A stretch of DNA of 59,134 bases from a virus. Below the pieces are notes generated by a model that was not told the origin of the DNA, did no database searches, and was given only the letters and a program-made list of their open reading frames with translations. The translations under genes and the position numbers were made by a program. Of the stretch, positions 38,667 through 47,994 are shown in pieces (within the stretch, counting starts at the first letter, position 1; every line of letters starts with the position of its first letter). Location of the stretch: IMG/VR virus record IMGVR_UViG_3300046012_000561, positions 1-59,134 of that record, one strand, 5' to 3'.

Positions 38667-39191
38667 ATGTTCCTCTACGACACCCTGGTGCATGGGCTGG
38701 AAGGAATCGCCAATTCCACCACCCAGTACATCATCCGCAATCTGTTCTTCCCGCTCTTTGCTCGCCAGACCTCCCGCGCCCTCAACAGCGCGGGCCTGGT
38801 GATCAAGACGGGGGGCAGCGCCGTCGCCAAGACGGGTTCCGCCGCCTGCTACCTGCTTGCCAATGGCATCCTGCAAAAGATCGCGGCTGCCACGGACATG
38901 CCGGCGCTGTCGGGGACTGTGGCCAACGCCGCCTTCAACGTCTTCTGCTTCTTCATCGACTCCGCGGGGACCGTCACCTCGCAGATCGGGACGGCAGGAG
39001 CCACGCTGGCGGCGGTGCAGTTTCCGCAGTTCGCCGTCAAGCAGGCGTTGGTCGGGTTCATCGTCATCAACCCGACGGGCACCGGCGATTTCGTGGGTGG
39101 CACAACCGCTCTCGACGATGGGACGGTTGTTCCCAACGCGGCCTATGTCAGCGCCATTGGCGGCTTCGACCCCTACTGCCTGCTCGGCTGA
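38667..39191 (+). CDS. Small virion structural protein
   Basis: A 174-residue Ala/Thr/Gly-rich protein with alternating small hydrophobic segments (GLVIKTGGSAVAKTGSA, then VGFIVINPTGTGDFVGGT), a composition seen in decoration or minor head proteins right after the major capsid gene. The next gene has similar composition, so the two may be distant duplicates. GGAAAGGA precedes the ATG. Confidence 0.65.
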   Translation: MFLYDTLVHGLEGIANSTTQYIIRNLFFPLFARQTSRALNSAGLVIKTGGSAVAKTGSAACYLLANGILQKIAAATDMPALSGTVANAAFNVFCFFIDSAGTVTSQIGTAGATLAAVQFPQFAVKQALVGFIVINPTGTGDFVGGTTALDDGTVVPNAAYVSAIGGFDPYCLLG

Positions 39192-39239
39192 TCGCCCTCC
39201 AGGCTTCCCCCTCACCTCTCTTTTGAAAGGACCATCCAG

Positions 39240-39728
39240 ATGGATGTTCAATCCGCCGCTCCTCAGACTCTGTGCCTGAGTTACATCACGCTCGCCGCCG
39301 GTTCGACCTCGACGCTCTCGAATACCGGCACCACCACCTACGGCATCCTGGGCAAGGCCTACACCAAGGCGGCCATGTCCAATGCTACCACGCCCACCAC
39401 GGACGCCGCGACCGGCCTGGCCTTCCTGCCCGTGCCGGCCAACTACGGCTCGATCTTCATGATCGGGTTCAATGCGGCGGCCGCTCTCAAGTGCGTCCAG
39501 GGCACTGTCGTGCCCCTGAACAATCTCGGCGCCTTCATCAATGCCCCGAATTGGGGCGCCGTCCCGAATGACTTCTGCCCGGTGGGCTATGTCGTCATCA
39601 AGGCGGGTGCGACCGCCAGCTCCGCGCCGGGCTGGCTGTTCGGCACCAACGACATGGCCTCGGTGACGGGAATTACTTATACTTTTGGGAATCTGATCGG
39701 TATTACTGGTCGGCCCCAAATCGCGTGA
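39240..39728 (+). CDS. Small virion structural protein
   Basis: A 162-residue Thr/Ala/Gly-rich protein resembling the preceding gene in tone (LSYITLAAGSTSTLSNTGTT, then FIMIGFNAAAALKCVQGTVV, then YVVIKAGATASSAPGW). It is probably another decoration or minor capsid component. Its last 20 codons are AT-richer than the rest. A strong hairpin follows within 10 bp of the stop. Confidence 0.64.
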   Translation: MDVQSAAPQTLCLSYITLAAGSTSTLSNTGTTTYGILGKAYTKAAMSNATTPTTDAATGLAFLPVPANYGSIFMIGFNAAAALKCVQGTVVPLNNLGAFINAPNWGAVPNDFCPVGYVVIKAGATASSAPGWLFGTNDMASVTGITYTFGNLIGITGRPQIA

Positions 39729-39734
39729 AGAAAT

Positions 39735-39769
39735 CGGCGGCGGTGGAGAAATCTGCCGCCGCCGTCTTT
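39735..39769 (+). terminator. Hairpin terminator after the capsid genes
   Basis: CGGCGGCGG (39735-39743) and CCGCCGCCG (39756-39764) form a 9-bp GC stem around a 12-nt loop, followed by TCTTTG. It could reduce read-through from the abundant capsid message into the tail genes. The T-run is imperfect. Confidence 0.6.
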
Positions 39770-39809
39770 GCCTCCCCTCAAAATCGAAACCTGAAACCAG
39801 GAGCCTCCC

Positions 39810-40319
39810 ATGGGCCGCCAAGCCGTCAAGCACGTCCACACCGATGACATCAAGATCGACCAGTTGCCGGACACTTCCGCCGACCTGAAGAACCGGGAGC
39901 CGGAAATCATCCAGTGCGATCCCGCCGTCATCGACAAGGATTACATGGCGGAACTGGCCTTCAACGAGGAGCGGGTGACCATCCGCATCGAGCCTTCCTC
40001 CGAGAAGAACGCCCCCACCGCCATCTTCTGCGCCGTCAATGGCAAGGGCTGCGAAATCTGGGACTATCGCCGTGGCCAGTGGGTCGAGAAGCAGTACATC
40101 CCAATCGGCATCGAGGTCACCGTCAAGCGCAAGTATGTGGCCGTCCTCGCCAGCGCCAAGAGCACCAACGTCACCACCAAGCATGACGACATCGGCGCCG
40201 AGATCATCCAGAACCGCGAGACGCGCATTACCAGCGGCCTCTGCACCTTCTCGGTGACGGAAGACAAGAGCCCGAAAGGCCACGCTTGGTTGACCGCGCT
40301 ACGGCAGCGCAACTTCTGA
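39810..40319 (+). CDS. Late structural or assembly protein
   Basis: A 169-residue protein, charged and strand-rich, with no membrane segment. ..EPSSEKNAPTAIFCAVNGKG, then ..RRGQWVEKQYIPIGIEVTVKRKYVAVL is a pattern seen in head proteins that follow the major capsid gene of N4-gp56-type phages. The function is uncertain; it may be a head-tail or decoration component. Confidence 0.66.
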   Translation: MGRQAVKHVHTDDIKIDQLPDTSADLKNREPEIIQCDPAVIDKDYMAELAFNEERVTIRIEPSSEKNAPTAIFCAVNGKGCEIWDYRRGQWVEKQYIPIGIEVTVKRKYVAVLASAKSTNVTTKHDDIGAEIIQNRETRITSGLCTFSVTEDKSPKGHAWLTALRQRNF

Positions 40320-40366
40320 TCCCGACCTTCGTGCCCCCCACCGCCATCATCCCAATGGGGTAGCCC

Positions 40367-41080
40367 ATGGATTTCCTTTCCCTGGGACAGCAACTCGTCC
40401 TCCAGTGCGGCATCTCCGGCAGCCTCAGCACCATGCAGAACCAGACCGGCGAATTCGGCCGGGTGGTGAACTGGATCGGGCGGGCCTGGAACGAACTCCA
40501 GACCAAGCACGATGACTGGGACTGGATGCGGTCGAGCAATCTACTCGGGGCTGGCGTCAGTTTTGTCACGGTGGCGGGTCAAGCGGTTTATCCGTTGGGG
40601 GTTGCTCCTGGGAATGTCGGTATTACCGCTGCCGTCTTCGGCAAATGGGACGAGACAACATTCCGGGCCTTCACCACCAGCGTGGGTTTTCAGGACGAAA
40701 CCTTCCTCGATCCCATCGACTATGATGACTGGCGCGACGCCTACATGTACGGGGCGATGCGGACGGTCCAGACAAGGCCTGTTGCGGTCGCGATAGGGCC
40801 GAACAAGTCGGTCTGCCTGGGGCCTCCATCGGACGGTACCTACACTGTCACCGGGGATTATTTCACCGCGCCAACTGCCATGTCGGCCGACAATTCAGAA
40901 CCGACGGGCCTCCCCGCACAATTCCAAATGCTCATCGTCTATAAGGCGATGCAGTATTACGCCGCCTACGAGTCCGCGCCCGAAGTGCAGGCGGCCGGAG
41001 ACGCTGGCTGGAAAACTCTTCTTCCCCAGCTTGAATCCATCCAGGCCGTGCGTGTCGGCTTTGCCGGTGCGCTGGCGTGA
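40367..41080 (+). CDS. Head-tail adaptor protein
   Basis: A 237-residue protein. The N-terminal half (GQQLVLQCGISGS..., then WIGRAWNELQTKHDDWDWM) and the later LPAQFQMLIVYKAMQYYAAYESAPEV match the pattern of podovirus adaptor proteins that attach below the portal (P22 gp4-like). It lies between the capsid block and the large tail protein, as expected. Confidence 0.78.
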   Translation: MDFLSLGQQLVLQCGISGSLSTMQNQTGEFGRVVNWIGRAWNELQTKHDDWDWMRSSNLLGAGVSFVTVAGQAVYPLGVAPGNVGITAAVFGKWDETTFRAFTTSVGFQDETFLDPIDYDDWRDAYMYGAMRTVQTRPVAVAIGPNKSVCLGPPSDGTYTVTGDYFTAPTAMSADNSEPTGLPAQFQMLIVYKAMQYYAAYESAPEVQAAGDAGWKTLLPQLESIQAVRVGFAGALA

Positions 41081-43185
41081 GACCTTCCAGCTACGCGCCC
41101 GTCAAGCCCAGCCTGACCAGGCTCGGCGGAGGAGTCACAGGCCAAGGCATTGCCTATCCGGGTGGTCTGGACCAAACCACGCCAAGCCTTTCGCTTCAGC
41201 CTGGGGCGCTTCGCGGCGTCATCAACTTCGAGTGCAGCCAGGCCGGGGGATATGCCCGCATCCAGGGCTATGAGCGTTTCGATGGCCAGCCCGCGCCCAG
41301 TGCGGCTCTCTACACCATCGTCCAGGTCACAGCTTTCACCAATATCCCCGTACTGGGACAGACCCTCACACAGGCCACTTCGGGAGCCACTGGCGAAATC
41401 ATAGCCGTCAACAACGTGGCAGATGCCTATTACGTTGCACTGACCAAGGTCACCGGCGGCTTCGATTACACACATGCGGTATCGGTTGGGGCTACCCCGA
41501 TAGGGAACGCAATCGCCCCCACGGTCTCGATCACCCCTCTGGTCAACGCGCAGTATCTGGCTCTGGCCGCTGATGTGTACCGGGCCGATATTGGAGCGGT
41601 CCCAGGCTCGGGAGACATTCTCGACGTCTTCACGATGGCCTTCAGCAACGTGGATCGGGTCTATGCCTTTCGGGCCAATTCGGGTGGTACCGCGGTCGAT
41701 CTGTACAAGAGTACCGCTCTAGGATGGGTCCAGATTCCGTTCTACGACACGGTGTCCTTCAGCAGCGGGGGAACAGTCATCCCGCTCGACGGCGCGACCC
41801 TGACGCAAAGCGGGGTAACCGCCACGGTCAAGCGGGTCATGACCGCATCGGGAGGTTGGGCCGGATCCGATGCTGCTGGGGCATTTGTCATTACCGCCCC
41901 GGTCGGGGGCAATTTCACCGGCGGGAGTGCAACGCTTTCTGGAGGAGCCGCCGTCACCCTCGACGGCGCGGAAACCGCCATCACCATGCTTCCCGGCGGG
42001 ACATTCGAACACGCCAAGTACAATTTCTCGGGCCAGTCCACCACGCGCCGGGTCTATGGCTGCGATGGGGTGAACAAGGCTTATGAATTCGACGGCGATA
42101 CGCTGGCTCCAATCACCACCAGCTTGAGCCCTGATCAACCTTCACACATCGCCTGCCACAAGAACTTCCTCTTTCTCGCGCAGGACAGCTCGATCATCTA
42201 CAGCGCCGTGGGTCTTCCCTTCTTCTGGGGGACAGGAGCGGGTGAAATAGCTGCGGGCGATATTGTGACAGCGATGATCACGCTCCCCGGCGATCAAAGC
42301 GCGGCAACGCTGTCGGTCTTTGGCCAGGGCAACACCTACATGCTGTATGGGACAGGGCCCAGCGATTTCAACTTCGTCACCTTCAATACCGGGACCGGAG
42401 CACTTCCCCGCAGCGTCCAGAATCTATTCGACACCTTCGTGTTCGACTATCTGGGTGTGCTCACACTTCGGACCTCGCTCAACTTCGGCAACTTCGCGCC
42501 CAACACCCTCACCAAGAACATCCTGCCGTTCATCCTGGCGCAGAGAACCAAACTGGTCTGTTCCAGCATCCAGCGCAGCAAGAGCCAGTATCGCGTCTTC
42601 TTCAGCGATGGGTATGGCCTGTGGCTGACGGCGGTGAACCAGCAATATCTCGGGGCGACGGTCGTCTCGTTTCCAAATCCCGTTTCCTGCTGCGATGAAG
42701 GCGAGACCATTTCCGGAAATGAGGTTTCCTATTTTGGCTCCAGGGATGGGCTTGGTTACATCTACCAGATGGATTCGGGACCATCCTTCGACGGGGCCAA
42801 TCTCGACGCCTATGTGACCCTGGCGTGGGATGCGCTCAAGAGCCCGAGGCTTCTGAAGCGCTTCCGCCGCGCCAGCATCGAAATGCAGGGCACCGGCTAT
42901 GCTGCCATCAACTTCGGCTATCAACTTGGATATGGCTCAGCCGACATCGGCCAACCGAACGACACCTCCTATCCCTCCAACTTCTCAGCGCCCTATTGGG
43001 ATTCCTTCGTCTGGGATGCGTTCGTGTGGGACGGGCAGACCTTGATGCCGACGGATGTTGGCATGACGGGAACTGCGGAAAACGTCCAGGTCACGATCCG
43101 GTCCACCACCAATTACATCGAGGCCTACAATCTGAATTCGCTGATCTACCAGTACAGCGACAGACGCCAGATGCGTTCAGGCTGA
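41077..43185 (+). CDS. Large tail protein (tail stabilisation/hub type)
   Basis: A 702-residue protein starting at GTG overlapping the adaptor stop. The first 60 residues (GVINFECSQAGGYARIQGYERFDGQPAPS) and a middle of beta-propeller-like segments (HIACHKNFLFLAQDSSIIYSAV, then ITLPGDQSAATLSVFGQGNT) match proteins annotated as podovirus tail or packaged-DNA-stabilisation components (P22 gp10-like position). Near its C-terminus it contains YWDSFVWDAFVWDG, the same Trp-Asp repeat that fills the next gene. Confidence 0.72.
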   Translation: MRPSSYAPVKPSLTRLGGGVTGQGIAYPGGLDQTTPSLSLQPGALRGVINFECSQAGGYARIQGYERFDGQPAPSAALYTIVQVTAFTNIPVLGQTLTQATSGATGEIIAVNNVADAYYVALTKVTGGFDYTHAVSVGATPIGNAIAPTVSITPLVNAQYLALAADVYRADIGAVPGSGDILDVFTMAFSNVDRVYAFRANSGGTAVDLYKSTALGWVQIPFYDTVSFSSGGTVIPLDGATLTQSGVTATVKRVMTASGGWAGSDAAGAFVITAPVGGNFTGGSATLSGGAAVTLDGAETAITMLPGGTFEHAKYNFSGQSTTRRVYGCDGVNKAYEFDGDTLAPITTSLSPDQPSHIACHKNFLFLAQDSSIIYSAVGLPFFWGTGAGEIAAGDIVTAMITLPGDQSAATLSVFGQGNTYMLYGTGPSDFNFVTFNTGTGALPRSVQNLFDTFVFDYLGVLTLRTSLNFGNFAPNTLTKNILPFILAQRTKLVCSSIQRSKSQYRVFFSDGYGLWLTAVNQQYLGATVVSFPNPVSCCDEGETISGNEVSYFGSRDGLGYIYQMDSGPSFDGANLDAYVTLAWDALKSPRLLKRFRRASIEMQGTGYAAINFGYQLGYGSADIGQPNDTSYPSNFSAPYWDSFVWDAFVWDGQTLMPTDVGMTGTAENVQVTIRSTTNYIEAYNLNSLIYQYSDRRQMRSG

Positions 43186-43385
43186 TGGCCTGCGAACCGC
43201 TCCCGCTGTGGGACCAGATCGAATGGGACAATTTCCAGTTTGATGCGCCGGTGCTTGCGAGCATGGCCTGGGACGAATTCGGCTGGGACGGATTTGTCTG
43301 GGACGACTTCAGCATCGTGCAGCCGGATTGGGACAATTTCTCCTGGGATGGTTTCGCCTGGGACAAAGAACTCGTGAGGTGCTGA
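43185..43385 (+). CDS. Trp-Asp repeat peptide
   Basis: A 66-residue protein with eight Trp, each followed by Asp, in a WDxFxWDxF pattern (AWDEFGWDGFVWDDF, then DWDNFSWDGFAWDKE). It starts on the stop of the large tail protein, which ends with the same kind of repeat. It is acidic and lacks Lys until the last residues. The unit recurs about every five residues, so it could form a stacked aromatic strand or a knob on the tail. I know the motif from phage tail proteins but not its function. Confidence 0.75.
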   Translation: MACEPLPLWDQIEWDNFQFDAPVLASMAWDEFGWDGFVWDDFSIVQPDWDNFSWDGFAWDKELVRC

Positions 43386-43386
43386 A

Positions 43387-44973
43387 GTGAGCAACGATTT
43401 CTATGAGGCTTCTGGCGCGCCCGGTACGGGCTCGGCGGGTTCATCCTCGGTCATGCGCGCCGAATTCCAACTTATTCAGGACGGCTTCGACCTGATGCCG
43501 GGATTGACGGCGGGTACCGCTGTCATCGTCAATCCCGCAGGAACGGGCCTGACCAATACCGTTGGCACTTTGCTGCTGGCCGGCAACCTGGCTCTCACCG
43601 GTGCCTTCAACACCACCTTCGTCCAGCAGGCGACGGGAATTTTCACGCTTCCCGCTGCGACCGACACTTTGGTGGGACGGGACAGCACGGACACGCTCAC
43701 CAACAAGAGCATGTCGGGCAGCGACAACACCTTCACCAACCTTCCGGCCAGTGGAGTGACCGGTGTGCTTGCGGGGGCGAATGGCGGCACTGGCGTCGCC
43801 AACAGCGGCAAGACCCTGACCATTGGTGCCTCGTTCACGCTCAATGGAGGAGGCACCCTATCGGTCGCGTCGGGAAAATCGCTCACAGCATCCAACACGC
43901 TGACATTTACCGGCACGGATAGTTCCAGTGTGGCTTTTGGTGCTGGCGGCACAGTTTCCTATACCGCAAGCTCAGTCGCGTCCATCACCGGTACCGCGAA
44001 CGAAATCACCGCGTCAGCATCAACCGGAGCGGTCACGCTTTCTCTGCCATCATCTCTGACATTCACCGGCAAGACCGTGACAGGTGGCACGTTTGCCAAC
44101 CCAACTCTTACGACACCGGCTCTTGGCGTGGCGACAGGAACGACGCTTGCGCTCAACGGTGCTTCTGTTGTTTCTAATTCTGATCTTACAGCCGCGAACA
44201 ACATCACTGTTGGCGGCAATGTTATCAGTAATGGCCTTGTTGCTGGACCTACTGGCGGCCTGATTGTTACGACCAGCAGCACGGCTCCGCTTAGAATTAA
44301 ATACACCAGCGGCGGCTCAGACGCCAAGGACTACCGTTGGATCGCTGATACTAGCAGCCTTGCGTTCACGCTTGTTAATGACGCGGGCAACCTAACCAAT
44401 CCGGCGCTGACATTCACGCGCAGCGGAACGACCTTGACGGGCATTACGATTCAGTCCGGCTCCACGCTGACGTATGGCGGAAAAACCATCGGAGCGACAC
44501 CAACCGGCACCGGCAATATGGTGCTGAGCGCCAGCCCGACATTCACAGGCACTCTCGCGGCGGCGGCAGCGAATTTCAGTGGCAATGTCGGGGTTGGCGG
44601 CGATGGCTTTGCCGTCTCGAATTACAACACGCTGTCGCTGAACCCTGGCACCACCGGCAGCGTCATCAACTGGATGCGGAGCGGCGCAGCCACGGCGCAG
44701 ATTTACGAAAACGCCACCAGCTTCAACATAGGGTCGGCGGCAGCTATTCCGGTTAACATTGTCGTTGGTGGCAGCGTTTATGCCACTTTTACTACCGGCG
44801 GCTTTGGTTTTGGCACGGCAACATTCGGCACCAGCGCGGCTAACGTGTTGGCAATAGCGAATGGAACGGCTCCGGCCAGCAGCCCCACCGGCATCGGCCA
44901 ACTCTATGTCGAAAGCGGCGCGCTGAAATATCGCGGCAGCAGCGGCACAGTCACAACTCTGGGAGTGGCCTAA
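43387..44973 (+). CDS. Tail fibre protein
   Basis: A 528-residue Gly/Thr/Ser/Ala-rich beta protein. Phage-tail-repeat-like segments occur throughout (TDTLTNKSMSGSDNTFTNLP, TGVLAGANGGTGVANSGKTL). The last residues (GQLYVESGALKYRGSSGTVTTLGVA-like) form a typical trimeric fibre tip. No intramolecular chaperone such as Peptidase_S74 is present. It starts at GTG, with GAGGTGC upstream. The segment 44140-44420 uses more A/T-ending codons, so part of the fibre looks acquired separately, as expected for a host-range protein. Confidence 0.84.
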   Translation: MSNDFYEASGAPGTGSAGSSSVMRAEFQLIQDGFDLMPGLTAGTAVIVNPAGTGLTNTVGTLLLAGNLALTGAFNTTFVQQATGIFTLPAATDTLVGRDSTDTLTNKSMSGSDNTFTNLPASGVTGVLAGANGGTGVANSGKTLTIGASFTLNGGGTLSVASGKSLTASNTLTFTGTDSSSVAFGAGGTVSYTASSVASITGTANEITASASTGAVTLSLPSSLTFTGKTVTGGTFANPTLTTPALGVATGTTLALNGASVVSNSDLTAANNITVGGNVISNGLVAGPTGGLIVTTSSTAPLRIKYTSGGSDAKDYRWIADTSSLAFTLVNDAGNLTNPALTFTRSGTTLTGITIQSGSTLTYGGKTIGATPTGTGNMVLSASPTFTGTLAAAAANFSGNVGVGGDGFAVSNYNTLSLNPGTTGSVINWMRSGAATAQIYENATSFNIGSAAAIPVNIVVGGSVYATFTTGGFGFGTATFGTSAANVLAIANGTAPASSPTGIGQLYVESGALKYRGSSGTVTTLGVA

Positions 44974-45125
44974 TGGAAATCGAAGCCCAGGACTACATCA
45001 ACGCCATCACGGCCCAGCGCAATGAACTGCATGAGCAGGTCGCCATGCTCCGCGCCTATGTGGCGAAGCTGGAGCGCAAGGTGATGGAACTCATCACCCC
45101 CGCAGCCGATCCCAAACCGGAATAG
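44973..45125 (+). CDS. Small coiled-coil protein after the tail fibre
   Basis: A 50-residue product whose ATG overlaps the tail-fibre stop (TAATG). It is a helical heptad-like chain (INAITAQRNELHEQVAMLRA, then LERKVMELI) with a Pro tail. It could be a fibre-associated chaperone or connector. Its place directly behind the fibre gene is the only functional hint. Confidence 0.65.
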   Translation: MEIEAQDYINAITAQRNELHEQVAMLRAYVAKLERKVMELITPAADPKPE

Positions 45126-45129
45126 CAGC

Positions 45130-46581
45130 ATGACGGCTACCCAGACCATCCCCCCACCTCCCACGATGCCGCCCCTGGCTCCTCCGCCTGGGCTGATCAA
45201 CGCCGCCCCCGGCGTGAGCACGACCGTGCCGGGGACTTCTCCGGTCGGAGCACCAGGCTCCGGCGCTCCCGTCACCAGCTATAATCCCGCCAGTGCGACG
45301 GCAACGGACGCGACCGCTTCGGCCTATACGCCCAACGATTACACGGTCAACCCGAACCAGACCGTCGCCAGCCAACTCAAGGACATCATCGCGTCAGGTT
45401 CCCCCCTGATGCAGCAGGCGGAACAGAGAGCGCGCGAGCAGATGAACTCGCGCGGCCTGATCAATTCCTCCATAGGAATCCAGGCCGGGCACGAGGCGGT
45501 CATCTCGTCCGCCCTTCCCATCGCCACCGCCGACGCGGCCACCTATGACCGTGCCGCGACGAATACCGTGGCAGGGCAGAATGCGGCGCTGGCTGCGAAG
45601 GCGGCGGCGGAGAACACCGCCTCCATCAACAATTCCGGTTTGGATACCCAGACCAGCCAGGTCAACGCTGGCGCCGCGAACGCGGCCATGGGCAAAGCCG
45701 CGGATGCTTCCAATACGGTTGCTCTCACGGCCCAGCAGATTCAGGGCTCGACCAACATCGCGGAAATCCAGTCCGCGACCAGCAAGGCGATTGCCCAGAT
45801 TCAGTCGGATACCACCCTCTCTGCCCAGGACAAGCAGAACCAGAGTTCGCAGTTGATCGCCGCTATCCAGTCCAACACCACGCTCTCGGTGCAGGACAAG
45901 CAGGACCTGACCCAGCTTGCCCTTCAGTCCTCCCAGGCCAATTTGCAGACCTATCTCGGCCAGCTTTCGGCCAATACTCAGCTCACCGCCCAGCAGATTT
46001 CCACCGAGGCTTCCAAGGCCATCGCGGACGCCAACAATCTCACCCAGCAGGCGATTGCCAGGGTCCAGGCCGATTCCTCGCTTTCTATTGAGCAGCAGAG
46101 GGAAATTTCCGCCCAGCTTCTCGCCTCGATGAACAACGACAATGCGGTGAAGGTCCAGCAGCTTCAGAACGCCGGCAACATTGCCAGCCTCAATGCCGAT
46201 GGAACCGTGAAGATGGCGCTGGCCAATCTCACCGCCGCCAACAATACCCTCCTGCGGACATCACAGGGGGCAGCCGATATTTACAGCCAGGGCCTGGCCT
46301 ACATGTCCAGCATCCTCACCAACACGAACATGTCGGCGGATCAGAAGCAGATAGCCCTTAATAATGGCGTCCAGCAAATGAACGACGCGCTTTCGGTGAT
46401 GAGCAAAATTGCGGGGATTCCCGAACTGACCTCTACCCTGGTGTTCGGCCCCCTCACGGGAGCATCCGCTACCGACACCACGGGACCGCAGCCCAACGAG
46501 AACGGCCTGATCGACAAGGGCGATGGTACATTCACCAACGCAGAAGGTGTTCCGACCGACGCCAACGGCAGACCGCTCTAA
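45130..46581 (+). CDS. Internal virion/ejection-type protein
   Basis: A 483-residue protein: a Pro-rich start (residues 8-45), then a long Gln/Asn/Ala-rich helical body. Three imperfect copies of a 15-residue unit of the form (I/V)Qx(D/N)(T/S)(T/S)LSxQDKQ are visible near residues 225-330. This is the composition of internal virion proteins ejected with DNA in podoviruses. The C-terminal part (LIDKGDGTFTNAEGVPTD) is acidic. No transglycosylase motif is present. Confidence 0.7.
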   Translation: MTATQTIPPPPTMPPLAPPPGLINAAPGVSTTVPGTSPVGAPGSGAPVTSYNPASATATDATASAYTPNDYTVNPNQTVASQLKDIIASGSPLMQQAEQRAREQMNSRGLINSSIGIQAGHEAVISSALPIATADAATYDRAATNTVAGQNAALAAKAAAENTASINNSGLDTQTSQVNAGAANAAMGKAADASNTVALTAQQIQGSTNIAEIQSATSKAIAQIQSDTTLSAQDKQNQSSQLIAAIQSNTTLSVQDKQDLTQLALQSSQANLQTYLGQLSANTQLTAQQISTEASKAIADANNLTQQAIARVQADSSLSIEQQREISAQLLASMNNDNAVKVQQLQNAGNIASLNADGTVKMALANLTAANNTLLRTSQGAADIYSQGLAYMSSILTNTNMSADQKQIALNNGVQQMNDALSVMSKIAGIPELTSTLVFGPLTGASATDTTGPQPNENGLIDKGDGTFTNAEGVPTDANGRPL

Positions 46582-46584
46582 GGA

Positions 46585-46959
46585 ATGGAGCGGGGCGAAC
46601 TTCTCGACATTCTCTGGACCCAGGCCGAGCCGATCCTATTCATCACCCGCGAAGAATTCGACGCCGCCAAGATGGGCTGGGATATTCGGGGTTTTGAGAT
46701 CGACGGGCAGCTTGCCATCATCACCGTCCAGAAAGGCCCGGAATTCCACTTCACCACGCTGGGGACCGGCAAGAAAATCCCGCTGCGGATGATGAAAGAA
46801 TTTCTCGTTCCCATCATACAAGAGCATGGTTTTGCTTTCACCCGTACTCCGCACGAAGACACCAGACAGCAGCGCTTCAACCGCCGCTTCGGCTTTGTCC
46901 AAGTTGGCGAAGATGCGCTCGACATCCACTACCGCCTCGAAAGGCTTCCCCATGCCTAA
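46585..46959 (+). CDS. GNAT-like internal virion protein
   Basis: A 124-residue protein. The end (TPHEDTRQQRFNRRFGFVQVG) is the pattern of acetyltransferase-like (GNAT fold) proteins in podovirus virions (..pH.dpR..RFnkrfGFv..), and the middle has LAIITVQKGPEFHFTTLGTG. Related small proteins sit among ejection genes of T7-like and N4-gp56-type phages. Whether it is enzymatic is unknown. Confidence 0.68.
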   Translation: MERGELLDILWTQAEPILFITREEFDAAKMGWDIRGFEIDGQLAIITVQKGPEFHFTTLGTGKKIPLRMMKEFLVPIIQEHGFAFTRTPHEDTRQQRFNRRFGFVQVGEDALDIHYRLERLPHA

Positions 46960-46974
46960 CGGAAGGGATTCCAC

Positions 46975-47994
46975 ATGCCCGTCATAGCCATTGTCGCCGC
47001 CGTCGGCTCTCTTGCTCTGGGAGGGGCGACTGCTATTGGCGCCGTCCTGGCCGGTACCGCCACGTTGGGCATGACGCTCACAGCCGTCGCTACGGTTGGA
47101 GCAACCTTGGGCGCCATCGGCGCCATCACGCACGACAAAACCTTGAGTACCGTCGGCATGGTGATGGGCGGGGTTGGTGGTATCGGATCTCTCGCTGCAA
47201 ATGCGGGTCTGTTCGGGGCCAGCGCCACCACGGAGAGTTTGTTCGGGAGCGGGGCCGACCTCGCGGACGTTACCAGCACCCCAATGAATGCTGGTATGGC
47301 TGCTGAATTCGCCGCCGATCCCCTGGCTCCCGTCATGAGTACTCCCGTCGCAAGCGGAGTTGCATCCTCGGTCGGCTATTCCGGTCTCGCCGCAAATTCC
47401 GGCGCCTATACCAACATCATCGACACGCTTGGCAATGTGAACGCGCCCGTGCCTGACGTGGCCGCGCCCATCAATGCGCCAGACCCCTCTGCCATCCCCG
47501 GCACGACGCCGAATCCCACCAGCGTTGACACCAGCGTGGTCAATCCCGGCGCTCAGGCCGGCATGATCAACACGCCAACGCCCGAAACCGTCACGGCGTC
47601 AGCGCCGAAGATTACTGGCGCCCCCGCTGATCCCCTGGCGCCGGTCGTTTCGACACCGATGAATGCCAAGATGGCGGCCCTGCAACCGCGGTCTTACCTT
47701 CAAGAACTTGGCGACTTTGTCCGCGACGACAAGAGCGGCATGGTGAAGTACGGGTTGATCCAAGCCGGATCCTCCCTCATCAGCGGCATGTTCGACCAGG
47801 TCGAGCCCGCGCAGATCGAGGCCTTGAACGCCCAGGCCGCTGCGAACCGGGCCGTCGCCAGCATGAGCCAGCTTCAGCAGGACAATTTGAAGCAACCCCT
47901 CCCCACCGCTCGGCGCATCACGCCCGCGCCTGTAACGGGAGCCCCCGCAACCGGCATGATCAATTCTCCTGTGACGGGCCAGGTGGCGGCATGA
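46975..47994 (+). CDS. Internal virion protein with hydrophobic N-terminus
   Basis: A 339-residue protein. The first 90 residues are strongly hydrophobic and Gly/Ala-rich (AIVAAVGSLALGGATAIGAV, then VGATLGAIGAI), consistent with membrane insertion. The middle is Pro/Thr/Asn-rich and the C-terminal region contains QAGSSLISGMFDQVEPAQIEALNAQAAANRAVASM. It fits an ejection-type protein that inserts into the host envelope during DNA delivery. Confidence 0.68.
   Translation: MPVIAIVAAVGSLALGGATAIGAVLAGTATLGMTLTAVATVGATLGAIGAITHDKTLSTVGMVMGGVGGIGSLAANAGLFGASATTESLFGSGADLADVTSTPMNAGMAAEFAADPLAPVMSTPVASGVASSVGYSGLAANSGAYTNIIDTLGNVNAPVPDVAAPINAPDPSAIPGTTPNPTSVDTSVVNPGAQAGMINTPTPETVTASAPKITGAPADPLAPVVSTPMNAKMAALQPRSYLQELGDFVRDDKSGMVKYGLIQAGSSLISGMFDQVEPAQIEALNAQAAANRAVASMSQLQQDNLKQPLPTARRITPAPVTGAPATGMINSPVTGQVAA

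Noticed and set aside
38538-40283. 581-codon minus-strand frame opposite capsid-region genes
   Set aside because: It is a long open shadow typical of GC-rich DNA; the plus strand carries recognisable structural genes with ribosome sites.
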